Assembly (NCBI GenBank): GCA_963755695.1
Contig: CAVWLB010000001.1
Span: 310,001 to 374,000 of the forward strand
Direction of reading: 5' to 3'
DNA length: 64,000 bases
Source of the DNA: QHWT01 sp963755695
GTDB taxonomy: Bacteria > Acidobacteriota > Vicinamibacteria > Vicinamibacterales > 2-12-FULL-66-21
Translations under genes and position numbers: made by a program
In this document: piece by piece, positions 44,564 to 53,490 of the stretch
How the letters are laid out: every line of letters begins with the position of its first letter
Position numbering within the stretch: the first letter of the stretch is position 1
The notes under the pieces: generated by a model
What the model was told of the DNA's origin: nothing
The model's input: the letters and a program-made list of their open reading frames with translations, nothing else
Databases searched by the model: none

Positions 44564-44643
44564 TGGGGTCAGACCCCAATCCAGCGGCCGACGGCTCGCC
44601 TTGGGGTCTGACCCCATCCTGGCGGCCGACGGGGTCAGACCCC
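44564..44643. repeat. Cluster of three GGGGTC(A/T)GACCCC palindromes
   Basis: tggggtcagacccca at 44564-44578, tggggtctgacccca at 44602-44616 and ggggtcagacccc at 44631-44643, separated by spacers that share gcggccgac. They sit in the 291-base gap between the ABC-F and kinase genes, upstream of the kinase start. Same palindrome as 16703-16715. REP-like by form. Confidence 0.85.
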
Positions 44644-44797
44644 ACGAGCGACACCTCTAGTTCAGCTGTTCGAGCCCAGCCTTCAGGGGCAAAGGATGTG
44701 CCCCCGGCCTGCACGCGCCGATCTGCGAAATTCTGTGGAAAACAGCCTCGGGGTTGAGTGGACTATTGGATGAGGCTGTAACAATTCTGGAGCGTGA

Positions 44798-46834
44798 TTA
44801 CAGATCTGTATCCGACTGCAGAATCTCCCATTGATGCATGAGGTCGCCGACCTCCCACATCAGCGTCTGGTGGCGATCAATGACCGGCTTGGCGGTACCG
44901 TGGTTTTCGTAGAATCCCGGGGCGGACATCGTCGACTCCAGGTCCCTGATTGCCTGCTCGCGCTCGGCAATCCGGCTCTCGAGGTCCTGAATGCGACGCT
45001 GTCGGGACTCGGCGGCCTTGCGCGCCCGGCGGTGCTCGGCATCGACACGCTTCTTTTCTTCGTATGACGGGTGGCGAGGCCCGTCGCGAAGCGCGGGGGG
45101 CGAGGGAGGAGGGGCGGTCGGTCTTCCGGCGGCGCGACCGTCCCGTTTCGCCTCTCCCGCCTGCGGCCTCACACTGCCGATCGCAGGCTTCGTCCGTTCC
45201 TCGCTCATCGCCCCTCGCCCCTCGGCATCGCGATTGGTCTTGCTCCAGAGAAACTCCTCATAATTCCCGGGATAAACGAGCGCGTCGCCGTGGCCGATGT
45301 CGATGACCTTGGTTGCGAGCTTGTCGACGAAGTAGCGATCGTGCGACACGAAAATCAGCGTTCCACCGAAGTCTTCGAGCGCCTCGAGCAGCACATCTTT
45401 CGAGTCCAGGTCGAGATGGTTCGTTGGTTCGTCGAGGATCAGCGTGTTCGCCGGACGGAGCAACATTCTCGCAACGGCGAGTCGCGTGCGTTCGCCGCCG
45501 GAGAGGACGCGGACCGGCTTTTCGATGTCGTCACCGGAAAACAGGAACCCGCCAAGGATGGTGCGAATGTGCGGGACCATGTGGATGGGTGAGTCCCCGG
45601 CGAGCGTCTGGTACACGGTCAGCGTGGGATCGAGCCGGGTCGCTTCGTCCTGGGCGAAGTACTGCATCACCAGCTGATGACCTTCCGTTCGGGCGCCGGC
45701 GTCCGGCGCTTCCACTCCCGACAACATCCGCATCAGCGTGGACTTGCCCGCGCCATTCGGCCCAAGCAGCGCGATGCGATCGCCGCGCTCGATGTGCAGG
45801 TTCACGCCTTCGAACACTCGCTGCGTGCCATAGACCTTGCGAACGCGCTTCAGCTCGAGCACCATCCGGCCGCTCTTCTGGCACTGCGGGAAATGGAAGC
45901 GCACGCGCTTGCGTTCCGGCGGAATCTCGATAGGAACGATCTTGTCGAGCATCTTGATCCGGCTTTGTACCTGCGACGCCTTTGTCGCCTGGTAGCGGAA
46001 CCGGTTGATGAACGCGCGCATCCGTTCGAGCTCTTCGTCCTGATCGCGCTTCTGTTGCCGCAGCCGCTCCATCCGTGCGGCCCGCTCTGCGATGTAGGCA
46101 GAATAGTTGCCGACGTAATCGGTCAGCGTGCGCATCCCGATTTCTGTGATGCGCGTGACGACCGCGTCGAGGAAGAACCGATCGTGGGAGACCAGGATGA
46201 CGGCGTGAGGGTACGACGTCAGGTACTCCTCGAGCCAGTTGCGCGCATCGAGGTCGAGATGATTCGTCGGCTCGTCGAGCAGCAGCAGGCCGGGACGGCC
46301 GAGCAGGAGACGCGCCAGCGCGATCCGCATCTGCCATCCGCCCGAGAAGGTTTCCGTCCGTTTGTCGAGGTCCTCTTCCGAGAAGCCAAGGCCGCGGAGG
46401 ACGGTCGTGACCTTGAGGTCGATGCTGTAGCCTTCGTTCCGCCGAAACGCCTCCTGGAGCTCCGAGTAGCGGGTGAGCATCGCCTCGTGGTCGGCCTCCG
46501 ACTCATCGTCGTGACCGAGGCGCTCTTCCAACTGTGCAATCTCGTCGCGCATGTCGAGCAGCGGCTTGAATGCCGTCGACGCTTCTTCGCGAAGGGTGCG
46601 GCCGCTGTGATTCAGCCCGTCCTGGGGCAGGTAGCCGATCGTGAGGCCGGACGGCTTGACGATCAAACCGGCATCAGCTTCGTCGAGCCCAGCCAGCATG
46701 CGCAGCACCGTGGTCTTGCCGGCACCGTTTGGGCCGCTGAGGCCAACGCGCTCCCGCTCGTCAATCTGCCAACTGACACTGTCGAGCAGGACGCGGTCGC
46801 CGAACGATTTGCTGAGGGAGGATAGCTGAATCAA
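44798..46834 (-). CDS. ABC-F family ATPase (Uup/YheS-like)
   Basis: 678 residues, two ABC cassettes without membrane domain: Walker A GPNGAGKTT and GPNGAGKST, signatures TFSGGWQMR and LSGGERTRLAVA, Walker B LLLLDEPTNHLDLD and LILDEPTNHLDLD. The linker (ERLRQQKRDQDEELERMRAF...) is the P-site tRNA motif region. A Pro/Arg-rich spacer and a C-terminal coiled coil (RRARKAAESRQRRIQDLESR) follow, as in Uup-type proteins. These act on the ribosome rather than in transport. TTG start at 46834 fits the family N-terminus. An extended -10 TGT TAAAAT (46894-46902, minus) lies about 60 bases upstream. Confidence 0.92.
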   Translation of the reverse strand: MIQLSSLSKSFGDRVLLDSVSWQIDERERVGLSGPNGAGKTTVLRMLAGLDEADAGLIVKPSGLTIGYLPQDGLNHSGRTLREEASTAFKPLLDMRDEIAQLEERLGHDDESEADHEAMLTRYSELQEAFRRNEGYSIDLKVTTVLRGLGFSEEDLDKRTETFSGGWQMRIALARLLLGRPGLLLLDEPTNHLDLDARNWLEEYLTSYPHAVILVSHDRFFLDAVVTRITEIGMRTLTDYVGNYSAYIAERAARMERLRQQKRDQDEELERMRAFINRFRYQATKASQVQSRIKMLDKIVPIEIPPERKRVRFHFPQCQKSGRMVLELKRVRKVYGTQRVFEGVNLHIERGDRIALLGPNGAGKSTLMRMLSGVEAPDAGARTEGHQLVMQYFAQDEATRLDPTLTVYQTLAGDSPIHMVPHIRTILGGFLFSGDDIEKPVRVLSGGERTRLAVARMLLRPANTLILDEPTNHLDLDSKDVLLEALEDFGGTLIFVSHDRYFVDKLATKVIDIGHGDALVYPGNYEEFLWSKTNRDAEGRGAMSEERTKPAIGSVRPQAGEAKRDGRAAGRPTAPPPSPPALRDGPRHPSYEEKKRVDAEHRRARKAAESRQRRIQDLESRIAEREQAIRDLESTMSAPGFYENHGTAKPVIDRHQTLMWEVGDLMHQWEILQSDTDL

Positions 46835-47056
46835 GGTAGGTGCTTAGCGCAAGCTGCACGCTATCAGTTAGTTAGAGCGTGTGCGATCTCCTCATTTTAA
46901 CACAGCCATCCGGCGCCGCCCTCCTGTCCATAACCGCAGGCCAGGCTCGTTTGCGCGCCTTTGTGCGGCGTACAGTCTCCTCGAGTCACCTCATCTGGTG
47001 TCGGTCGAGACGTAGGTGAAAAGACCAAATCCGCTTAGGATCATGTCACCCCAGCA

Positions 47057-47539
47057 ATGCGCACGCTCCCTGCGTGTTTCGCATGTGTTGCGCTCGTCTG
47101 TGCACTAGCTGTTTCGGAGGCTCTTGCTGCCGAGACAGCGACCGCGCACGTCAATGTGAACGTTCGGATCGCAGCGCGCACCTCCCTGAAGGTTTCGAGT
47201 TACTCCGTGCAGTTCGAGGTGGTCGAAGGCGGCAGCGCATCGACCGCCTCGATTGATTTCAGGGCGGGTGCGCGTGTGCCGTCGGGCGCTGACGTTGTTT
47301 TGACAGTCGAGCCTCTGCGACTCTTGGACTGCCCCGGCGGCGCAGACGGCGACCCATCGGTCACCTTCGAAGGCGAGGGCGACGGACTCGTTCCGGGAGG
47401 TTTGACCCGCGAGGTGCCGACCGTAGCCGGCCGCTGGCAAGGGAGCGGCCTGCACCACGGACGTCTGCTGTTTACGATTCATGCGACCGCGCCAGGCCGG
47501 TACACCTTGCCGGTGCGGTTCGTCCTGAGCACGCCTTAA
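47057..47539 (+). CDS. Small secreted protein, paralogue of the pilin-like subunits
   Basis: 160 residues: signal peptide (ACVALVCALAVSEALA-like), then HVNVNVRIAARTSLKVSSYSVQFEV and a C-terminal half with GRWQGSGLHHGRLLF and GRYTLPVRFVLSTP. The order W-GSG-G-F-GxYxLxxxxxLSxP is shared with the three minus-strand proteins at 50918-52425, so all four are one family by eye. It is encoded on the opposite strand, ending 4 bases from the usher-like gene. A Cys in LDCPGG is unique to this copy. Possibly an alternative or tip subunit. Confidence 0.7.
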   Translation: MRTLPACFACVALVCALAVSEALAAETATAHVNVNVRIAARTSLKVSSYSVQFEVVEGGSASTASIDFRAGARVPSGADVVLTVEPLRLLDCPGGADGDPSVTFEGEGDGLVPGGLTREVPTVAGRWQGSGLHHGRLLFTIHATAPGRYTLPVRFVLSTP

Positions 47540-47543
47540 CACC

Positions 47544-50127
47544 TCAGCGCGTCGTCGCCACCCAGGGTTTGCTCCCGAATTTCGACTCGAGGCGCAGCGC
47601 AGTCAGGTGCGCGGACCGCCGGGTTGCGAACTGACCGACGCGAACGCGATAAGGCATTTCCCGCGAGGATGGTTCCATCAGATACGCGGCGAAACCAGCT
47701 CCCTTCAAGTCGGCAACGATCGCGCGCGCACGAACGGCGTCATTCACGGCAGCGATCTGGATCGTATAGTTCACTGCAGTCTTCGGGAGGTCAGCAGGTT
47801 GGCTTCGCGGCGGCATCGGCCTCTCCTTCACAGGCGCCGGCGATTTGCTTGCTGCCGGTCCCGGTCCACCGATCTTTGGCGGAAACACTTTCCGGACCTC
47901 GGGACGCTTCTCGATCGTCACGAGGTACGTGACGTCGACCTGAGGTTGCTCGCGGGTGATCGACGCCGGCCGTTCGCCACCTCCCAGGATCACCGTTCCG
48001 TCCGGCAACGAGTCTTGTACCAACTCGACACGATGATCGCCGCTTCGGACGGCATCGAAGCGGAATGCGCCCTTCCGGGCCAGTTCCGAGCGCTGGCCGC
48101 CGTCGAGCGTGAGGACGGCTCCATCGATCGCCGGTTCTTCAGGATCGAGCTGGCCGTTCTTGTTGGCGTCTTCGATGACCCGCCCGTGAATCGTGCCGAG
48201 AGGAATCAGCCCGAACGCGACCCGGCGCGTGTCGCCGCGGCCGATTTCGACCGTGACGTCAGCAGCGGCCGGGGGATCGAAGTCGACCGGCAGCGCCGTG
48301 AGATCGATCGAGACCCGTTGTGCCCCCGTTGGAACGTTGAGGAACGCGAACGCCCCGTCGCCGGAGGTGGTGACGTGGGCGATCGAGCCGAGGGCAACCG
48401 GGATTCCCGCGATCGTCCCTTCACCCGAATCTGGTAGTCCGTTCCCATTCCAATCAGCGAACACGTTGCCCAGGACCGAACCGGTGCCCCGAGTCGTTCG
48501 TCCACCCACCGTACTCTGCGCTCGCAACTCTCGTCGTGCCCGTCGGAATCGAGTGCACGAGCCGAAGTGTGGATCGGGTGAGCCACCCGTTCTTGTCCGA
48601 GGCCAGTCCCACCGGCGTCCGATCGACATACACGTTGAAGCCAATGGTGGTGTTCCGCGAGATTTGCCCGTTCAATCCCAGGTTCAAGGCGTTACGCGGC
48701 ATCAGGAGGTCGGTCGTCAAATCGTGGTTGCGGCTTGCCGTGCCTTCTGCTCGCAACCAGAGTCCCTCGCGGACGACCTGCTGTTGCCCGCCGATCGTGA
48801 GCTGAAGAAACGTGCTCGCGCTGCCTGATGTTGCCCGCTGATTGGTGAGCGTTGCGGCTCCGAACAACTGCGTGTGCTGCGAAAGGTTCAAGTAGAACTG
48901 GCCCGCCGTATCGTCCTGAGTGAAGGTTGAAGACGCAAACGACGAGTCGACGTTGTTGCGTCGGGCGTATCGTCCGAACGTGGTGAGCTTTCCAAAGGTC
49001 GACTGCAGCTCCGCGGAGATGACGCCGGTATCGCTGGTCGTCGCGACCCTCGTGGTCCCCTCCGGTGACACCTGCACGATCGGCCGCGATACACGTCCCC
49101 CATCCTCGGCGCGTACGGAAAGGCCCACTCGTGTGCCAATTTGAACGCGCGCCCCGCCGAAGCCGCGATCCGCGCTGGCCTCGGGACGGAGCAGTGCGTT
49201 CCCCGACGCGTTGATGTTCGTATCGATTCGTTCCCAGCCGCCGAATACGCGCACTCGTTCGAGGACCGCGTACTCGCCGGCCGTAAACACGCCGCTTCGA
49301 TCCTGAAGCGTTGCGTTCAGCACTGGGAAGTCGCCGGGCGAGAAGCGCGACGCATTGATCTGAAACCACCCGCGCGAGACGAGCGCGTGCGCTCCCACCA
49401 GATATGACAGGTCATTGACCGAGACGGCGGCGCCGGCGGCGCGATATCGGACGTAGGATCCATCGCCGACCAGATAGATCGATGGCGAAAGCATGAAACG
49501 GGTCCCGCCACCCGCCTGGTCGCTCGCGTCGATCGTGTGTGTGTACTCTTTCAGATCCCAGGTGCGCACGCGCGCCACTCGTGCGTTCACTTGCAATCGG
49601 TCGCTTGGTTGGTAGGTCTCGCGCGCGAGGGCGAGCGACTGCCCCAGGGTGTCGGGATCGGTTCCAAAAATATTGCGCCACGCGGCGGAGCGCCCGCCAA
49701 TGATCTGAGTCGTTGTGTTGCGAGTCTTCGCGGTCACCGCGGCCCCGTTGAAGGTGACCGATGCGCCGCTCAGGTTGGTGAATTGATAATCTCGAGTCGC
49801 CGGCGTCGTGTGGAGATCGCCGGCTTCGAGAGTCCAGGTCAGCCCCTTTGCCTTGCCATCGCGGAGGGCCATCGACGTCCGTCCGAGATGCAACTGGTCG
49901 TTCCGACGCGTGCCGCGCACTTCGAACTGCACTTCCCGGAATCGGGATCCGGGTTGGAAATAGGAGATCCCAAGATCCGGCTCGATCCCTGGTTCACTGG
50001 CCCGCCGTTGGGCATCTCCCTGAACGATCTGCGTCTCAGTCGAGAACTGGACGGAGCCTTGTTGCTGACGCGCCGAGGCGGGCGCGGCGGACAGCACGAC
50101 GAGCAGCGACGCGACCGGCGCGCGCAC
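47544..50127 (-). CDS. Usher-like outer-membrane protein with SdrD-like and SPOR domains (frameshifted)
   Basis: About 860 residues when one extra base near 48502-48506 is skipped, joining ASAEYGG to GRTTRGTGSVLGNVFADW. Signal peptide, then about 530 residues of alternating short beta-strands (LHLGRTSMALRDG, LTWTLEAGDLHTT, SYVRYRAAGAAVSVND, LRLVHSIPTGTTRVA) as in an outer-membrane barrel. Next, two SdrD/Ig-like modules with calcium-type loops DWNGNGLPDSGE and DANKNGQLDPEE, a Pro-rich linker and a C-terminal SPOR domain (NYTIQIAAVNDAVRARAIV, YRVRVGQFATRRSAHL) that binds denuded peptidoglycan. Directly after the chaperone gene (5 bases). Usher role is inference from context. Confidence 0.7.
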
Positions 50128-50132
50128 CGCGC

Positions 50133-50978
50133 TCAGGAGACTTTCAGCGTGGTCTCGCCGACGATCAACGCGGGTAATCCCACGTCGATCTTGACCTCCA
50201 CGCGGTAGTCGCCGGCAGGGAGGGACGGCTTGTCAGGATTGATCGCGGGGATGGCGACCTCGCGCTCCGACTCCGGCAGCACCGGCACGTCGGGCACAAT
50301 CGACTGGCTCACGGCGGCGCCGCTCTGGTCGTAGACGGTCAGCGTGCCCTTGGTACGCACCGTGCGGCGGCTCGTGTTCTTCAGGACGGCGATGATCTGT
50401 GCCGGCTGATCGGGCAACGCGCGCGTCTGCAGATCCGTGAGGTCTACCGCCGCGGGAGGCTGACCGACATTTGCGTAGATCAAGGTACCAATGCGGCTGA
50501 CGATCGCAACACCGCGACCGCGCTGTAGCGGATCACCATTGGCCGGATGAAACTCGAAGAGGATGCTGCTGCGATATCCCGCCGGTTCCGCGTTCACCGG
50601 AATCGTCAGGGTGAATCGCACGGTCGCGTCTTTGCCGGCATCGATCACCTGCTCCGGGGGAGCGATGCGCATCCACGGGGTTGCCGAGTATCGAGGATCT
50701 GGAGCTTGACCGAATTGCGGCGAACCGGTGCGGGACAGATTCCAATCCGAGATCGTCGCGCGTACCCTGACCGGCAGATCACCAGTGTTGCTCAGGGTCA
50801 CCGCCTGCGTCGTCGATCCGCCCGGCGCCGACTGCAATTCCACGCGGAGCGGCGACACTTCCACAGATGTCTGCGCCGCACAGGGGAACGCGACGCGGAA
50901 CAGCGCCAGTGCCGCGGTTAGGGCGCGGACAGCGTGAAGACGATGGTCTGGGTGTACATGCCCGCGGCGTAGTTCCAT
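50133..50978 (-). CDS. Periplasmic pilus-type chaperone (PapD-like)
   Basis: About 281 residues. After a signal-like stretch (ALTAALALFRVAFPCAAQ) come two Ig-like domains: VEVSPLRVELQSAPGGSTTQAVTLSNTGDLPVRVRA, PWMRIAPPEQVIDAGKDATVRFTLTIP (beta-strand G1 region), GYRSSILFEFHP; the second domain includes VLKNTSRRTVRTKGTLTVYD. This is the plan of fimbrial chaperones that donate a strand to subunits. The start is uncertain: the ATG at 50978 is the only good codon before the signal and overlaps the upstream subunit gene by about 60 bases. Followed by the usher-like gene. Confidence 0.75.
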   Translation of the reverse strand: MELRRGHVHPDHRLHAVRALTAALALFRVAFPCAAQTSVEVSPLRVELQSAPGGSTTQAVTLSNTGDLPVRVRATISDWNLSRTGSPQFGQAPDPRYSATPWMRIAPPEQVIDAGKDATVRFTLTIPVNAEPAGYRSSILFEFHPANGDPLQRGRGVAIVSRIGTLIYANVGQPPAAVDLTDLQTRALPDQPAQIIAVLKNTSRRTVRTKGTLTVYDQSGAAVSQSIVPDVPVLPESEREVAIPAINPDKPSLPAGDYRVEVKIDVGLPALIVGETTLKVS

Positions 50979-51388
50979 GAGTTCGCCAGTCGAAAGGTCA
51001 CCGAGCCGTCCTTGGTCGGGTTCAGGTTTCCAGTTCCGGCGGCGATTCGCTGCGCCACCGTCTTGCTGAGTGTTCCGTTTTGAAATGGTGGAGCGGGCGT
51101 CGCAGCCCACGTGACGTTCGTGATATCGACCGTTTGGGTTCCAGAAATGAGGTCGCCGTTGGCGAGCACCGTCAGCTGCCAGGGGGAATTCCCCTGATTC
51201 TGTTGAACCCGGACGCTTACCACGATCGGTGGCGCTAGCACGCTGGGAGTCGTGTCCGGATCGGCCGATGCGAATGTGATCACTGTGGGAGACACCGACA
51301 GATCGAGTTTTTGCGCGTGAGCGTCCACCGCACACAGCAGCGCCGTGGCGCACACGCACATGACGAGCAACACCCGGCACGGCTTCAT
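50918..51388 (-). CDS. Small secreted pilin-like subunit
   Basis: 156 residues; ATG 51388 overlaps the previous stop (ATGA). Signal peptide (VLLVMCVCATALLCAVDAHA), then LSVSPTVITFASADPDTTPSV, a mid region TVDITNVTWAA, and the C-terminal SWNYAAGMYTQTIVFTLSAP. The pattern FxxADPD...TWxA...GTLSKTVAQ...NSWxYAxGxYxxxxxFTLSAP matches the neighbours. Likely an Ig-like beta-sandwich needing the chaperone. No known family recognised by name. Confidence 0.75.
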   Translation of the reverse strand: MKPCRVLLVMCVCATALLCAVDAHAQKLDLSVSPTVITFASADPDTTPSVLAPPIVVSVRVQQNQGNSPWQLTVLANGDLISGTQTVDITNVTWAATPAPPFQNGTLSKTVAQRIAAGTGNLNPTKDGSVTFRLANSWNYAAGMYTQTIVFTLSAP

Positions 51389-51885
51389 GGCGAGCTGAGG
51401 GTGTAGGTGAGCGAAAGGCTGTAGGTGCCCGTCGCATAGCTCCACAAATTGCGAAACATCAACTGTTGCGTCCCGTTGCGAGTGCCGGAACCAGTCCACT
51501 GCGCGACGGTGACCGGCGTCGTCTTGCTGAGAGTTCCTGGCTGAAATCCTGCGCCGGTTGTCGTCCAGGTGATTGCAGACGCGCCAATCACCTGCACGCC
51601 TGAGCGAAGATCGTCGCTGGCGACGACCGTGAGAATCACCTGCGCCCCCGCGGTCGCCCGCGATTTCGCGGTGATCGTGATCGGGCCACCAGTCGCCGGA
51701 ACCTGCGGGACAACGTCGGGATCTGCGTCTGGAAACGTGACGCTGTTAGTCGACAGCGTGAGCTTGGCCAGCGCGCGGAGATCAGCCGACAGGGTCGCTG
51801 ATGACGTCTGGGCCCCGGCCGGCGCAGCAAGCGCGGCCAGGGCCCACACGAGGAAAACGAGTTCGAGAACGCGCGACCGAAGCAT
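51385..51885 (-). CDS. Small secreted pilin-like subunit
   Basis: 166 residues: signal peptide (LVFLVWALAALAAPAGA), then LTLSTNSVTFPDADPDVVPQV, IVLTVVASDDLRSG-like QVILTVVASDDLRSG, SAITWTTTGAGF, VAQWTGSGTRNGTQQLMF and the end NLWSYATGTYSLSLTYTLSSP. Closest in plan to its two neighbours. Overlaps the next subunit (ATGA), 33 bases after the previous one. Confidence 0.78.
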   Translation of the reverse strand: MLRSRVLELVFLVWALAALAAPAGAQTSSATLSADLRALAKLTLSTNSVTFPDADPDVVPQVPATGGPITITAKSRATAGAQVILTVVASDDLRSGVQVIGASAITWTTTGAGFQPGTLSKTTPVTVAQWTGSGTRNGTQQLMFRNLWSYATGTYSLSLTYTLSSP

Positions 51886-51918
51886 GGCCGGAGCGTGAGA
51901 TTCCGGCCCTCTTATCGG

Positions 51919-52425
51919 TTATGGAGCGGTCAGCGTATAGGTAACCGTGGTGCTATAGGCGCCGATGTTATACGCCCAGTCGTTCACCATGCTGTAGGTG
52001 TGAGTCGCCTGCTGATTGCCGGAACCGGTCCAGGATCCAGCCGAGGCGCTTGCGATGGAAAAGGCCGCGGTCGCTGTAAAGCCGGTCGCCACGGACGCGG
52101 CATAACTCAGCTTGCCGATGGGGATTGTGGCGCCACCGGTTTCCGTGAAATTCGGGGCTGCGACATCGAGGGTCACGCCGCTGCTTGCGCCGGTTCGCGC
52201 CTTCACGTTGATGGTGAACGGCGCTGCGGTCATGACTCCGCCTCCCGAATCGGGATCCGTATCGGGGAAGCTGACGGAAGTAGCGCTGAGAGTCAGCTTG
52301 GCTCTCGCGTTCACCTGGACGTTGACCGTCACCGTCTTGCTGTCCGTGTTCGCCGCGAACACGGGACTCGAAAGAAAGAGAACTGCTGCTGCCGTTACTG
52401 CTCCAGTCCAGACTGCCTTGGTCAT
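51919..52425 (-). CDS. Small secreted pilin-like subunit (first of the set)
   Basis: 168 residues from ATG 52425 with AGGGAG 5 bases upstream, the best ribosome site of the cluster, as expected for a major subunit. Signal peptide (AVTAAAVLFLSSPVFA), VNVQVNARAKLTLSATSVSF, FPDTDPDSGGGV, SGVTLDVAAPNF, WTGSGNQQATHTY, ending NDWAYNIGAYSTTVTYTLTAP. No Cys. First structural gene after the HTH gene. Confidence 0.78.
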   Translation of the reverse strand: MTKAVWTGAVTAAAVLFLSSPVFAANTDSKTVTVNVQVNARAKLTLSATSVSFPDTDPDSGGGVMTAAPFTINVKARTGASSGVTLDVAAPNFTETGGATIPIGKLSYAASVATGFTATAAFSIASASAGSWTGSGNQQATHTYSMVNDWAYNIGAYSTTVTYTLTAP

Positions 52426-52471
52426 GACTCGCTCCCTGATTGCCCCTCCGCCCTCGCGGAATGATCCGACG

Positions 52472-52681
52472 TTAAAGAGACGACGTAGAGAAGGCGCGCT
52501 GGCGCTCGAGCCAACGATCGAGATCCGCGCGCCGGAAACGCCACTGACGGCCAATGCGAACGGCGGGGAGCTCGCCGGTGCGAATCAGCCTGTAAATCGT
52601 CCGCGGCGTGATTTTCAGATAGCTCAGGACCTCCTCGGTCGTGAGGAAGGCCTCCATCTCTTGTGACTCGTTATTGGACAT
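52472..52681 (-). CDS. Excisionase/MerR-like helix-turn-helix protein
   Basis: 69 residues from ATG 52681. One winged-helix motif: FLTTEEVLSYLKITPRTIYR, then LIRTGELPAVRIGRQWRFRRADLDRWLE. Nearly the same sequence forms the N-terminus of the HTH-receiver regulator at 52888-53473 (about 65% identity by eye), so one arose from the other. Located between that regulator and the first subunit gene, with tandem 18-bp repeats just upstream of its start. Confidence 0.85.
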   Translation of the reverse strand: MSNNESQEMEAFLTTEEVLSYLKITPRTIYRLIRTGELPAVRIGRQWRFRRADLDRWLERQRAFSTSSL

Positions 52682-52706
52682 CGTCGTATCTGTTGTCGTC
52701 CTGTGA

Positions 52707-52744
52707 CGCTCACATAATTGCAATGTCGCTCACATAACTGCAAT
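52707..52744. promoter_or_regulatory. Two 18-bp direct repeats upstream of the HTH gene
   Basis: cgctcacataattgcaat (52707-52724) and cgctcacataactgcaat (52727-52744), 17 of 18 identical, start to start 20 bp (two helical turns on one face). They lie 26-63 bp upstream of the HTH gene start. The minus-strand form attgca(g/a)ttatgtgagcg may overlap the promoter; TTGTCA lies upstream (minus) near 52760. A likely operator for one of the two HTH proteins. The rest of the gap to 52887 holds tgacaacaacgacaat, partly complementary to the ttgtcgtc near 52694. Confidence 0.7.
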
Positions 52745-52887
52745 CAGCGAACTCTATATGACAACAACGACAATGTAGCTCGACTGGCAGTGCATGTCAA
52801 GCCCTCAACTGCCTTAGCGAGCCGCCTCGGCGGCAGAAAGCGCTGAAGGCAGCAATTCAGGGCAAGAACGTGAAGATTCTGGCGGCC

Positions 52888-53473
52888 TTATTCTCCAAGG
52901 GCCTTGGCAGCCTTCGCCAGGACCATGGGGACCCGGAACGGCTTTGTGAGGTAACCCGAAACGCCCAGGTTGAGGGCATCGATCGCGCTGGCTTCGGTGG
53001 AATATCCAGTGATGATGATGACGGGGAGGTCCGCCTTGAGCCGCCGCGCTTCGCGGATGACGGTCAGCCCGTCCACGCCAGGCATTTTCAAGTCCGTGAT
53101 GAGCAGATCGTAAGGGATGATCCGGAGCCGTTCCAGAGCGGTGCGGCCATCGGGTGCCAAATCCACGTCGTATTCTGCGAGCGCCAGCGTTTTCGCCAGC
53201 AGATCGCGAATGCTCGCCTCGTCGTCCACGACCAGCACCCGGGGCCGCGCGTCAGTGGCGGCCGGGGCCCGCTGCGGTGATGGTTGCGCGCGCACCGTCC
53301 GCGGGCGCTGACTCTCCAGCCACGCATCGATGTCGCGTTTCCGGAAGCGCCACTGGCGTCCGACCCGGACGGCGGGGATCTTTCCGGCCTTAATCAGGCG
53401 GTACACGGTGCGCAGGTTGACTTGAAGGTACTCAGAGTACCTCCTCGGTCGTCAGAAAGCTTTCATCGATCAT
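52888..53473 (-). CDS. HTH-receiver response regulator with N-terminal excisionase-like HTH (frameshifted)
   Basis: Starts at ATG 53473: MIDESFLTTEEVL, then one extra base at 53434 breaks the frame; the other frame continues EYLQVNLRTVYRLIKAGKIPAVRVGRQWRFRKRD. After a linker comes a full receiver domain: PRVLVVDDEASIRDLL, phospho-Asp in LLITDLKMPGVDG, Thr in IITGYS, Lys in LTKPFR. Usual response regulators carry the DNA-binding domain at the C-terminus; here it is N-terminal and of the MerR/excisionase type. 17 bases after the kinase gene, so they form the two-component pair of this locus. Confidence 0.85.
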
Positions 53474-53490
53474 GTCTTTAGGACCCTGTG

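Noticed and set aside
44507..44617. N-terminal extension of the NtrB-like kinase
   Set aside because: It only translates the GGGGTCAGACCCC palindromes (GSDP...WGLTP); the family-like start is the ATG at 44506.
50979..51437. Upstream extension of the periplasmic chaperone frame
   Set aside because: It overlaps the two subunit genes in another frame and precedes the signal peptide.
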